From positions 1 to 11,781 of the forward strand of contig CAJYIG010000154.1 of assembly GCA_913774725.1 (NCBI GenBank): a DNA stretch of 11,781 bases, given 5' to 3'. The DNA comes from an uncultured Curtobacterium sp. Lineage in GTDB: Bacteria; Actinomycetota; Actinomycetes; Actinomycetales; Microbacteriaceae. Of the stretch, positions 5,648-11,781 are shown in pieces (position 1 is the stretch's first letter; each line of letters starts with the position of its first letter). A model generated the notes under the pieces. The model was not told the origin of the DNA, did no database searches, and saw only the letters and a program-made list of their open reading frames with translations. A program made the translations under genes and the position numbers.

Positions 5648-6982
5648 GTGACGACGACGAGCGGATCCGCGGCGGGCATGCCATCAGGCATGACCACGTC
5701 CACAGCGACCTCGAGAGGCCGGTTCGGCTTCCCCGAGCCGACGCAGCCAGCGAAGCGGAGCTACGTGTTCTGGCTGCTCGCGGCGCAGCTGGTGTTCTTC
5801 GTCGCGCTGCTCGGACCGGCGATCGTCGGCATCGGCATCAAGATCCAGTCGCTCGTCGCCGCCGGTGTGATCTCGGCGGACGGTGCCACCGGCGCCGCAG
5901 CGGTGCTCGGCGGCTTCGGAGCGCTCTTCGCCACCGTCGCGAACGTCGTGTTCGGCCGACTCTCCGACCGGACCACCAGCCGCTTCGGCCGCCGTCGCAT
6001 CTGGATCGTGGCCGGGACCGTCATCATGACGGGAGCGTTCCTGATCATGGCGCTCGCCCCGTCGCTCCTGGTGGCCACCGTCGGCTGGTCGCTGGCGCAG
6101 CTCGGAGCCAACATGGCCCTCGCCCCGTTCATCACGACGATCGCCGACCAGGTGCCGAGCTTCCAGCGCGGCAAGATCACCGCCGCGATCGGCATCATGC
6201 AGAACGTCGGCATCCTCGGCGGCACCTACGTGGCGCAGGCGTTCACCGACCAGCTCGTCGTGATGTTCGTCGGTCCGGCGGTCCTGGCGATCGTCGTGAT
6301 GGTCGTCTTCGCGGTCGTCCTGCCCGACCGTCAGCTGCCCGAGGCCCCGCCGCGAGCGTCCTTCCGCGACTGGGTCGAGACCTTCTGGGTCAGCCCGCGC
6401 CAGCACCCCGACTACGCACTCGCCTGGTGGTCGCGCTTCCTCATCACGTTCGCCAGCTTCGGCTTCACCACCTTCCGGTTCTTCTACCTGCTGAACCACG
6501 TCGGGGTGAAGGAAGCGGACATCCCCGCCGTCATCTCGACCAGCGTGCTGATCTACACGGTCGGGCTCATCGCGGCGAGCTACCTGGCGGGCTGGCTCTC
6601 CGACCGCCTGGGTCGGCGCAAGGTCTTCGTCTGGAGCTCCACCGCCCTGTTCGCGGTCGGTACCTTCGCACTGATCTTCGTCCAGGACGTCCCGACGTTC
6701 TTCATCCTCGAGGCCCTGCTCGGCATCGCGTACGGCTTCTACGTCGGCGTCGATCTCGCCCTCGTCGTCGACGTCCTGCCGAACCCGGACGACTCCGGGA
6801 AGGACCTCGGCGTGTTCAACATCGCCAACGCCCTGCCGCAGACGATCGCCCCCCTCATCGGTGGTGTGCTCGTGTACGTCAGCGACCCGGGCGGCAACAA
6901 CTACGCGCTGTGGTTCTCGGTCTGCGCGGTCGCGGCCGTCATCGGCGCGCTGGCGATCTTCCCGATCAAGAAGGTCCGCTGA
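5648..6982 (+). CDS. MFS transporter, SLC45/sugar-symporter-like
   Basis: A 444-residue membrane protein with about twelve hydrophobic helices, roughly at 40-63, 81-102, 117-136, 140-160, 178-198, 204-224, 259-282, 293-315, 325-345, 350-376, 388-410 and 418-440. The loop between helices 2 and 3 carries the MFS motif A form GRLSDRTTSRFGRRR (103-117), and its counterpart GWLSDRLGRRK (315-325) lies between helices 8 and 9. The expanded DRT-SRFGRRR loop, the RGK after helix 4 (174-176) and the FNIANALPQTIAPLIGG stretch (390-406) point to the SLC45/GPH-like branch, whose members often carry sugars with protons or sodium. The substrate cannot be read from sequence, and no catabolic gene is adjacent. 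The first 37 residues are a hydrophilic, Ser/Thr/Gly-rich cytoplasmic tail. GTG at 5648 is supported by its ribosome site. The gene diverges from the photolyase-like gene and converges on the SDR gene. Confidence 0.88.
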   Translation: MTTTSGSAAGMPSGMTTSTATSRGRFGFPEPTQPAKRSYVFWLLAAQLVFFVALLGPAIVGIGIKIQSLVAAGVISADGATGAAAVLGGFGALFATVANVVFGRLSDRTTSRFGRRRIWIVAGTVIMTGAFLIMALAPSLLVATVGWSLAQLGANMALAPFITTIADQVPSFQRGKITAAIGIMQNVGILGGTYVAQAFTDQLVVMFVGPAVLAIVVMVVFAVVLPDRQLPEAPPRASFRDWVETFWVSPRQHPDYALAWWSRFLITFASFGFTTFRFFYLLNHVGVKEADIPAVISTSVLIYTVGLIAASYLAGWLSDRLGRRKVFVWSSTALFAVGTFALIFVQDVPTFFILEALLGIAYGFYVGVDLALVVDVLPNPDDSGKDLGVFNIANALPQTIAPLIGGVLVYVSDPGGNNYALWFSVCAVAAVIGALAIFPIKKVR

Positions 6983-6999
6983 GGCGCGCTCCCGGAGGG

Positions 7000-7065
7000 G
7001 CCCGACGGACGGGAGGTGTGCCAGGCGGATCAGTGCGGCCCGGGCTGGTGCGCCTCCCGTCGGGC
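7000..7065. terminator. Large two-way terminator between the MFS and SDR genes
   Basis: GCCCGACG plus GGGAGG on the left (7000-7016) pairs with CCTCCCGTCGGGC on the right (7053-7065). The left arm has a tandem GACG duplication that bulges four bases. The stem continues inward through TGTGCC/GGTGCG (7017-7022 and 7047-7052) using G-T pairs. It is centred between the convergent stops at 6982 and 7078. The core is the same GACGGGAGGC motif as at 4000-4047. Confidence 0.65.
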
Positions 7066-7077
7066 GGGTGATCGCGG

Positions 7078-7845
7078 TCAGAGCCCGACGCTGCCCTGCG
7101 AGATCCCGCCGTCGATGGTGACGGTGGTGCTCGTCATGTAGGCGGCCTTGCCCGACGCCAGGAACACGACGACCTCGGCGATCTCGTGCGGCTTCGCCGG
7201 GCGCCCGAGCGGGATCGCGTCGTCGAGCTGTCGCAGCTTGTCGGGGTCGGAGGTCGTCGCCGTGTTGATCGGGGTGTCGACCGCGCCGGGAGCGATGTTC
7301 ACGATCCGGACCCCGTGCGGTCCGAGCTCCACGCCGCCGCTCCGGGCGAGCATCCGCATCCCGCCCTTCGAGACGCAGTACGCCAGGTTGCCGGGCATCG
7401 GCCAGTCCTCGTGCACGCTCGAGATGTTCAGCACCAGGCCGCCGTTCCCCTGCGCGATGAACTGCTTCGCTGCCGCCTGGGTACCGAAGAACGCGCTCTT
7501 CATGTTCACGGCCATGACCTTGTCGTAGCCGTCCTCGGTCTCCTCGAGCAGCGACTTGCGGTCCTCGATCCCGGCGTTGTTGACGAGGACGTCGAGCGAG
7601 CCGAACGCGTCGACGGCCTTCTGCACCATCGCGTGCAGGTCGGACGCGCTCGTGATGTCGGCGTCGACCCCCACCGCGTGCCCGCCGGCCTCCTCGATGC
7701 GGTGGATCAGCGAGTCCGTCGCCTCGGGGTGCGCGACGTAGTCGATGACGATGTTCGCGCCCTCGGCGGCCGCGGCGAGGCAGATCTGCTCACCGATCCC
7801 GCTGTTCCCGCCGGTGACGACGATGGTCTTGCCCTCGAGCAGCAT
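7078..7845 (-). CDS. SDR-family oxidoreductase, glucose-1-dehydrogenase-like
   Basis: A 255-residue classical short-chain dehydrogenase. The cofactor loop is TGGNSGIG (11-18), NNAG is at 89-92, and the catalytic set is Asn114, Ser143, Tyr156 and Lys160 (YCVSK). The C-terminal PLGRPAKPHEIAEVVVFLAS (212-231) and TVTIDGGIS (241-249) are typical of the family. The end of strand 2 is acidic (IDYVAHPEA, 34-42), which does not cleanly settle NAD versus NADP. The overall pattern, including DTPIN after PGAV, resembles bacterial glucose 1-dehydrogenases, but sugar, steroid and keto-acid SDRs look alike, so the substrate is open. The ATG at 7845 is chosen because AGGAGG lies 4 nt upstream; the GTG at 7875 would add ten residues outside the conserved fold. 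It is 137 bp downstream of the ABC exporter on the same strand, so weakly linked at best. Confidence 0.88.
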   Translation of the reverse strand: MLLEGKTIVVTGGNSGIGEQICLAAAAEGANIVIDYVAHPEATDSLIHRIEEAGGHAVGVDADITSASDLHAMVQKAVDAFGSLDVLVNNAGIEDRKSLLEETEDGYDKVMAVNMKSAFFGTQAAAKQFIAQGNGGLVLNISSVHEDWPMPGNLAYCVSKGGMRMLARSGGVELGPHGVRIVNIAPGAVDTPINTATTSDPDKLRQLDDAIPLGRPAKPHEIAEVVVFLASGKAAYMTSTTVTIDGGISQGSVGL

Positions 7846-7849
7846 GGTT

Positions 7850-7855
7850 CCTCCT
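7850..7855 (-). promoter_or_regulatory. Ribosome binding site fixing the SDR start
   Basis: AGGAGG on the minus strand, 4 nt before the ATG at 7845. It is the best Shine-Dalgarno in the window and decides against the upstream GTG at 7875. Confidence 0.75.
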
Positions 7856-7982
7856 GTGGGTCCGGTGCTGCCCACGGTGCTCCGATGTCGCTCCGGTGGT
7901 CCGGCGGATCGGCTGAGGCCTCGCGCAGCCTCGTGCAGCTCGTACGGCCGCGTGCCGCCCCGCGCAGGTGTCGGGCCGGTCG

Positions 7983-9896
7983 TCAGGAGGGGACGCTGCT
8001 CCCGTGCAGGGGCGCGGGGTCGGGTGCCTGGTCCGCCTGCACCGCGAACTGGGTCCGGTGCAGCTCCTCGTAGCGACCGCCGGCCGCCAGGAGTTCCTCG
8101 TGCGTGCCGCGCTCGACGACCGAGCCGTCCTCGACGACCAGGATGAGGTCCGCGCTCCGGATGGTCGAGAGCCGGTGCGCGATCACCATCGCCGTCCGGC
8201 CGTCGAGTGCCTCGCTCAGGGCAGCCTGCACGGCGGCCTCCGACGTCGAGTCGAGCGCCGCGGTCGCCTCGTCGAGGATCACGACCCGGGGCTGCGCGAG
8301 CAGGAGCCGCGCGATCGTCATGCGCTGGCGCTCGCCGCCGGACAGCCGGTAGCCGCGCTCGCCGACCATGGTGTCGAGCTGGTCGGGCAGCGACCGGATG
8401 AGGGGCTCGAGGCGTGCTCGCCGGACGGCGTCCCAGACCTCGTCGTCGGTGGCCTCCGGCCGGGCCAGGCGCAGGTTGGCGCCGATCGTCTCGTGGAACA
8501 GGTGCCCGTCCTGGGTGACCATGCCCATCGTGTGCCGGAGCGACTCGAAGGTGACGTCGCGGACGTCCGTGCCCGCGAGTCGGACCGTGCCGCTGTCGAC
8601 GTCGTACAGGCGGGAGAGCAGCTGCGCGATCGTGGACTTGCCGGCGCCGGATGACCCGACCAGGGCCACGGTCTGCCCGGGCTCGATGCGGAACGAGACA
8701 CCGTGCAGCACCTCGTCGCCGCCGCGGGTGTCGAGCGTGGAGACCTCCTCCAGCGAGGCGAGCGAGACCTTGTCGGCGGACGGGTACGCGAACCGGACGT
8801 CGTCGAACTCGACCGCGACGGGGCCGTCGGGCAGGGTGACCGCGTCCGGCTTCTCCTGGATGAGGGGTCGCAGGTCGAGCACCTCGAAGACGCGCTCGAA
8901 GCTCACGACGGCGCTCATGATCTCGACCCGGGCGTTCGCCAGACTGGTGAGCGGTGCGTAGAGGCGGGTGAGCAGGAGCGCGAGGGTCACGACGTCACCG
9001 GTGTTCAGCTGCCCGCCGAGGGCGAGGGTGCCCCCGAGGCCGTAGACGAGCGCGAGGGCGAGCGCCGAGACGAGCATGAGCGCGGTGACGAAGACGAACT
9101 GCAGCATGGCGGTGCGGACGCCGATGTCCCGCACGCGGGCGGCACGGATCCGGAACTCCTCGGCCTCTTCGTCAGGGCGGCCGAACAGCTTGACGAGCGT
9201 GGCGCCCGGCGCGGAGAACCGCTCGGTCATCTGCGTGCTCATGGCGGAGTTGTGCTCGGCGGCCTCGCGGCGGAGGGCGGCGAGGCGACTGCCCATCCGA
9301 CGCGCGGGGACGAGGAAGACCGGCAGCATGACGACGGCGATGACCGTCACCAGCCATGACGTGCTGAGCATGACGACCAGGGTCAGCACGAGCGCGACGA
9401 CGTTCGTGACGACGCCGGAGAGCGTGCCGCTGAAGGCCTGCTGCGCGCCGATCACGTCGTTGTTGAGTCGACTGACCAGGGCCCCGGTGCGGGTGCGGGT
9501 GAAGAACGCGATCGGCATCTTCTGCACGTGGTTGAACACCGCGGTCCGCAGGTCGAGGATCACGCCCTCGCCGATCCGTGCCGAGTACCAGCGGGTCAGC
9601 AGCGACGAGGCGGCATCGGCGACGGCCACGAGCGCGATGACCACGGCGAGCCAGACGATCGTCGACACGGCGCCGCGGGCAGCGATCACGTCGACGACCT
9701 GGCCGGCGAGCACCGGGGTCGCGACGGCGAGGAAGGCCCCGACGACCGACAGTGCGATGAAGACCACGAGCTGCACCCGGTACGGCACGGCGAACGTCAT
9801 GATCCGCCGGAGGGACTCGCGCGAGAAGCCCCGCCCGGCGTCCTTCGCTGACGAGATCTTGTACAGCGAGCTCCAGGCCGCGCCCTCCATGCTCAT
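7983..9896 (-). CDS. ABC exporter half-transporter (membrane and ATPase domains fused)
   Basis: A 637-residue protein with the exporter layout: a six-helix membrane domain (helices near 40-60, 77-98, 158-178, 180-197, 265-288, 296-315) followed by an ATPase domain (about 360-615). Walker A is GSSGAGKST (414-422), the Q-loop Gln is 462, the signature LSGGERQR is 518-525, Walker B VVILDE is 538-543 with catalytic Glu543, the D-loop is ALD (547-549) and the H-loop His is 574. All are intact, so a homodimer should be active. About 22 extra residues (YPSADKVSLASLEEV and on, 371-394) precede the Walker A strand; I recall this insert in actinobacterial relatives. Exported substrate unknown (lipid, drug or peptide). 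ATG at 9896 is preferred over GTG at 9920 because a TATCCT box 6 nt upstream suggests a leaderless mRNA. Divergent from the LLM gene. Confidence 0.9.
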   Translation of the reverse strand: MSMEGAAWSSLYKISSAKDAGRGFSRESLRRIMTFAVPYRVQLVVFIALSVVGAFLAVATPVLAGQVVDVIAARGAVSTIVWLAVVIALVAVADAASSLLTRWYSARIGEGVILDLRTAVFNHVQKMPIAFFTRTRTGALVSRLNNDVIGAQQAFSGTLSGVVTNVVALVLTLVVMLSTSWLVTVIAVVMLPVFLVPARRMGSRLAALRREAAEHNSAMSTQMTERFSAPGATLVKLFGRPDEEAEEFRIRAARVRDIGVRTAMLQFVFVTALMLVSALALALVYGLGGTLALGGQLNTGDVVTLALLLTRLYAPLTSLANARVEIMSAVVSFERVFEVLDLRPLIQEKPDAVTLPDGPVAVEFDDVRFAYPSADKVSLASLEEVSTLDTRGGDEVLHGVSFRIEPGQTVALVGSSGAGKSTIAQLLSRLYDVDSGTVRLAGTDVRDVTFESLRHTMGMVTQDGHLFHETIGANLRLARPEATDDEVWDAVRRARLEPLIRSLPDQLDTMVGERGYRLSGGERQRMTIARLLLAQPRVVILDEATAALDSTSEAAVQAALSEALDGRTAMVIAHRLSTIRSADLILVVEDGSVVERGTHEELLAAGGRYEELHRTQFAVQADQAPDPAPLHGSSVPS

Positions 9897-9902
9897 GCGG
9901 CC

Positions 9903-9908
9903 AGGATA
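9903..9908 (-). promoter_or_regulatory. Putative -10 box for a leaderless ABC exporter transcript
   Basis: TATCCT on the minus strand, 6 nt before the ATG at 9896. The spacing equals that of TAGCCT before lysR, and there is no Shine-Dalgarno. No good -35 match was found 17-18 bp further upstream. Confidence 0.4.
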
Positions 9909-9955
9909 CGTCGGGACCACCGACGCCCCGCGCCGCGGTCTGCCACCATCGGGTC

Positions 9956-10984
9956 ATGCCCTCCGACGACCGTCCCCTCGAGCGCCTCGGCTTCCTGACC
10001 ATCGGCTCGTTCGACCCCGCGCGTCCCGCCGTCGGCCACGAGGAGACGCTCCGCGTGATCGAGCGCGCCGAGGCCCTCGGCTTCGACAGCGCCTGGCTCC
10101 GGCACCGCCACCTGCAGCACGGCATCTCGTCACCCGTGGCGATCCTGGCCGCCGCCTCGCAGCGCACGTCGCGCATCGCCCTCGGCACCGCGGTCACCCC
10201 GATCGGTGCCGAGAACCCGTTCCGCCTCGCCGAGGACCTCGGCACCGTCGACGTCCTGCTCGGCGGCCGACTGCAGCCCGGCTTCTCGGTCGGGACGCCC
10301 ATGCACTACGACCTCTACCGCGACGCGATCCACCCGGACACCGCCGAGCACGAGGACCTCGGGAACGACCGGTTGCTGCGCTTCCGCGACCTCGTGCGCG
10401 GCGACGCCGTGACCCCGGTCGCCGAACGCCGGGGGATCGAGGAGTTCGCCACGACCGTGCAACCGCAGAGCCCCGGGCTCGCCGACCGGCTCTGGTACGG
10501 GACCGGCAGCACGAGGTCCGCGGTGTGGGCGGCCGAGAACGGCTTCCACCTGCTCACCTCGAGCGTGACCCGGAGCGAGGTCGGCACCGACTTCGCGACG
10601 AACCAGCGCGCCCAGGTCGAGGCCTACCTCGACGCGCACCCGGATCCCGCTGCCGCGCGGGTGTCGCAGGGCCTCGTCGTCATCCCGACCGACTCGGCGA
10701 CGCCGGAGCAGGTCGCGCGCTACCGGGCGTACGCAGAGTCCCGCGCCGGCCGGGTCGGGGTGCCGCAGGGGCCCGGGAAGCTGCTGTTCGCCGCCGACCT
10801 CGTCGGGAGCTCGGCCGAGATCGCCGACCGACTCCGCGCGGACGCCGGGTACCAGGTGGCGACGGAGGTCGCGTTCGCGCTCCCGTTCTCGTTCGCACCC
10901 CACGACTACGCGCAGATCATCGAGGACACGGCCGGGCGCCTGGGGCCGGAGCTCGGTTGGACGCCGGCCACGAGCGCCAGGTGA
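9956..10984 (+). CDS. LLM-class (luciferase-like) flavin-dependent oxidoreductase
   Basis: A 342-residue soluble TIM-barrel protein of the bacterial luciferase-like family, which uses reduced FMN or F420 with oxygen or another substrate. Visible family features are LGFLTIGSFD (11-20) for strand 1, ERAEALGFDSAWLRHRHLQH (36-55), SRIALGTAVTPIGAENPFRL (72-91) and DVLLGGRLQPGFSVGTP (99-115). A second-half WYGTGSTRSAVWAAENGFHL (180-199) is the usual 'is this the right cofactor pocket' block. Length is normal for the family. Whether it uses FMN or F420, and on what substrate, cannot be read here. The ATG at 9956 has no ribosome site; CACCAT 6 nt upstream may be a weak -10 box of a leaderless mRNA. 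Its TGA overlaps a GTG that is in frame with the next gene, so the two are probably one operon. Confidence 0.88.
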   Translation: MPSDDRPLERLGFLTIGSFDPARPAVGHEETLRVIERAEALGFDSAWLRHRHLQHGISSPVAILAAASQRTSRIALGTAVTPIGAENPFRLAEDLGTVDVLLGGRLQPGFSVGTPMHYDLYRDAIHPDTAEHEDLGNDRLLRFRDLVRGDAVTPVAERRGIEEFATTVQPQSPGLADRLWYGTGSTRSAVWAAENGFHLLTSSVTRSEVGTDFATNQRAQVEAYLDAHPDPAAARVSQGLVVIPTDSATPEQVARYRAYAESRAGRVGVPQGPGKLLFAADLVGSSAEIADRLRADAGYQVATEVAFALPFSFAPHDYAQIIEDTAGRLGPELGWTPATSAR

Positions 10985-11040
10985 CCGCCGGTCCCGTCGA
11001 CCACCAGGGCCCGGCCAGTCCCGCCTGGCAGGTTGGACGG

Positions 11041-11781
11041 GTGCACACCACCATCGACTCCGCGACCGAGGTCGTCTCCGGCATCCGCTTCCCCGAGGGC
11101 AACCGCTGGCACGACGGCCGGCTCTGGTACTCCGACATGCACACGGGCGAGGTCTTCTCGGTCGACCCCGGTGCTCCCGGTGGGGAGCCGCGCCTCGAGA
11201 CCACCATCGACGGGCAGTCGTCGGGCCTCGGGTGGCTCGCGGACGGCCGGCTGATCGTCAGTGCCATGAACGCGCGGACGATCCAGGTGGTCCGTCCCGA
11301 CGGCACGAACGCGCCCTTCGCCGACCTGTCGTCGATCGAGCCCTCGCTCCTCAACGACCTGGTCGTCGACGAGGACACCGGTCGGACCTACGTCGGTGCG
11401 TTCGGGTACGACCTGTACGGCGGCGAGGAGCTCCGCCCCGGCCCGCTCTACGTCGTCGAGCCGGACGGCTCGGCCCGGCTCGCCGCGGACGGCCTGGTGT
11501 TCCCGAACAGCTCGAACGTGCTCCCCCTGACCCGGACCCTGGTCGTCAGCGAGACCTGGGGCGGCCGCCTGACGGCGTTCGACATCCAGCCGGACGGTTC
11601 GCTCACCGGCCGACGCGAGTGGGCAGCACTGCCCGAGGGCGTCACGCCGGACGGCAGCACCGTCGACGCCGAGGGGGCGATCTGGGTCTGCTCGGTCGAC
11701 ACGGGGGAGTTCCTCCGGGTCGTCGAGGGCGGCGCGGTCACGGACCGCGTCGACGCCCCCGGCCTGTGCGCGATCGACTGC
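11041..11781 (+). CDS. SMP-30/gluconolactonase-family protein, C-terminus beyond the window
   Basis: The first 247 residues of a beta-propeller protein of the SMP-30/gluconolactonase/LRE family; the frame is still open at the window edge and about 30-50 residues are probably missing. The opening FPEGNRWHDGRLWYSDMHTG (17-36) carries Glu19, the expected first metal ligand. LLNDLVVD (103-110) supplies Asn105, and PDGSTVDAEGAIWV (203-216) the expected Asp204. Such enzymes hydrolyse sugar lactones or related esters using a divalent metal; the substrate is not readable. GTG at 11041 begins about 15 residues before FPEG, as usual. An in-frame GTG at 10981, overlapping the stop of the preceding gene, would add 20 residues that do not look conserved. 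Either way it is likely co-transcribed with the LLM oxidoreductase. Confidence 0.87.
   Translation, partial: MHTTIDSATEVVSGIRFPEGNRWHDGRLWYSDMHTGEVFSVDPGAPGGEPRLETTIDGQSSGLGWLADGRLIVSAMNARTIQVVRPDGTNAPFADLSSIEPSLLNDLVVDEDTGRTYVGAFGYDLYGGEELRPGPLYVVEPDGSARLAADGLVFPNSSNVLPLTRTLVVSETWGGRLTAFDIQPDGSLTGRREWAALPEGVTPDGSTVDAEGAIWVCSVDTGEFLRVVEGGAVTDRVDAPGLCAIDC

Noticed and set aside
7846..7982. A small gene or terminator between the ABC exporter and the SDR gene
   Set aside because: Only short imperfect repeats (GAGGC/GCCTC) are visible, and there is no frame with a ribosome site.
8318..8701. Second minus-strand frame inside the ABC exporter gene suggesting a frameshift
   Set aside because: The main frame keeps all ATPase motifs from Walker A to the H-loop without interruption, so the other frame is a shadow.

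Overview
The window is about 70% G+C. It uses GTG and TTG starts, and third codon positions in its genes are almost all G or C. Gene content and style fit an actinobacterium, most likely Microbacteriaceae and perhaps Curtobacterium; the genus is an inference from family resemblance only. All genes look chromosomal and intact. I see no tRNA, rRNA, insertion sequence, prophage or CRISPR array.

Left part (1-3833): a minus-strand PRC-barrel protein (123-560) is separated by two hairpins from a minus-strand pair, mesX (DUF1852, 1777-2772) then mesD (a stand-alone MetE catalytic domain, 707-1756). By family knowledge, MesD with MesX is an oxygen-dependent, folate-independent methionine synthase. 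A LysR-type regulator (2892-3833) diverges from this pair and is its obvious candidate regulator. The 119-bp divergent region holds a 7-bp-arm dyad overlapping a probable leaderless LysR promoter. A perfect 15-bp inverted repeat covers the first codons of both divergent genes.

Middle (3834-7080): a 429-bp gene-free stretch carries three successive hairpins. It is followed by a minus-strand photolyase/cryptochrome-like FAD protein (4263-5459). Its FAD-binding catalytic domain comes first, and a region resembling the photolyase antenna domain comes last, which looks like a circular permutation. A 12-helix MFS transporter (5648-6982) diverges from it and ends in a large two-way terminator.

Right part (7078-11781): an SDR oxidoreductase (7078-7845) and a full-length ABC exporter half-transporter (7983-9896) lie on the minus strand. 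Divergent from the exporter are an LLM-class flavin oxidoreductase (9956-10984) and an SMP-30/gluconolactonase-type protein cut by the window end (11041-11781). The last two are probably co-transcribed.

The points most worth a second look are the mesXD-lysR module with its symmetric 15-bp repeat, the permuted photolyase, and a recurring GACGGGAGGC palindrome used as a terminator stem. I did not find a clearly unprecedented multi-gene system.
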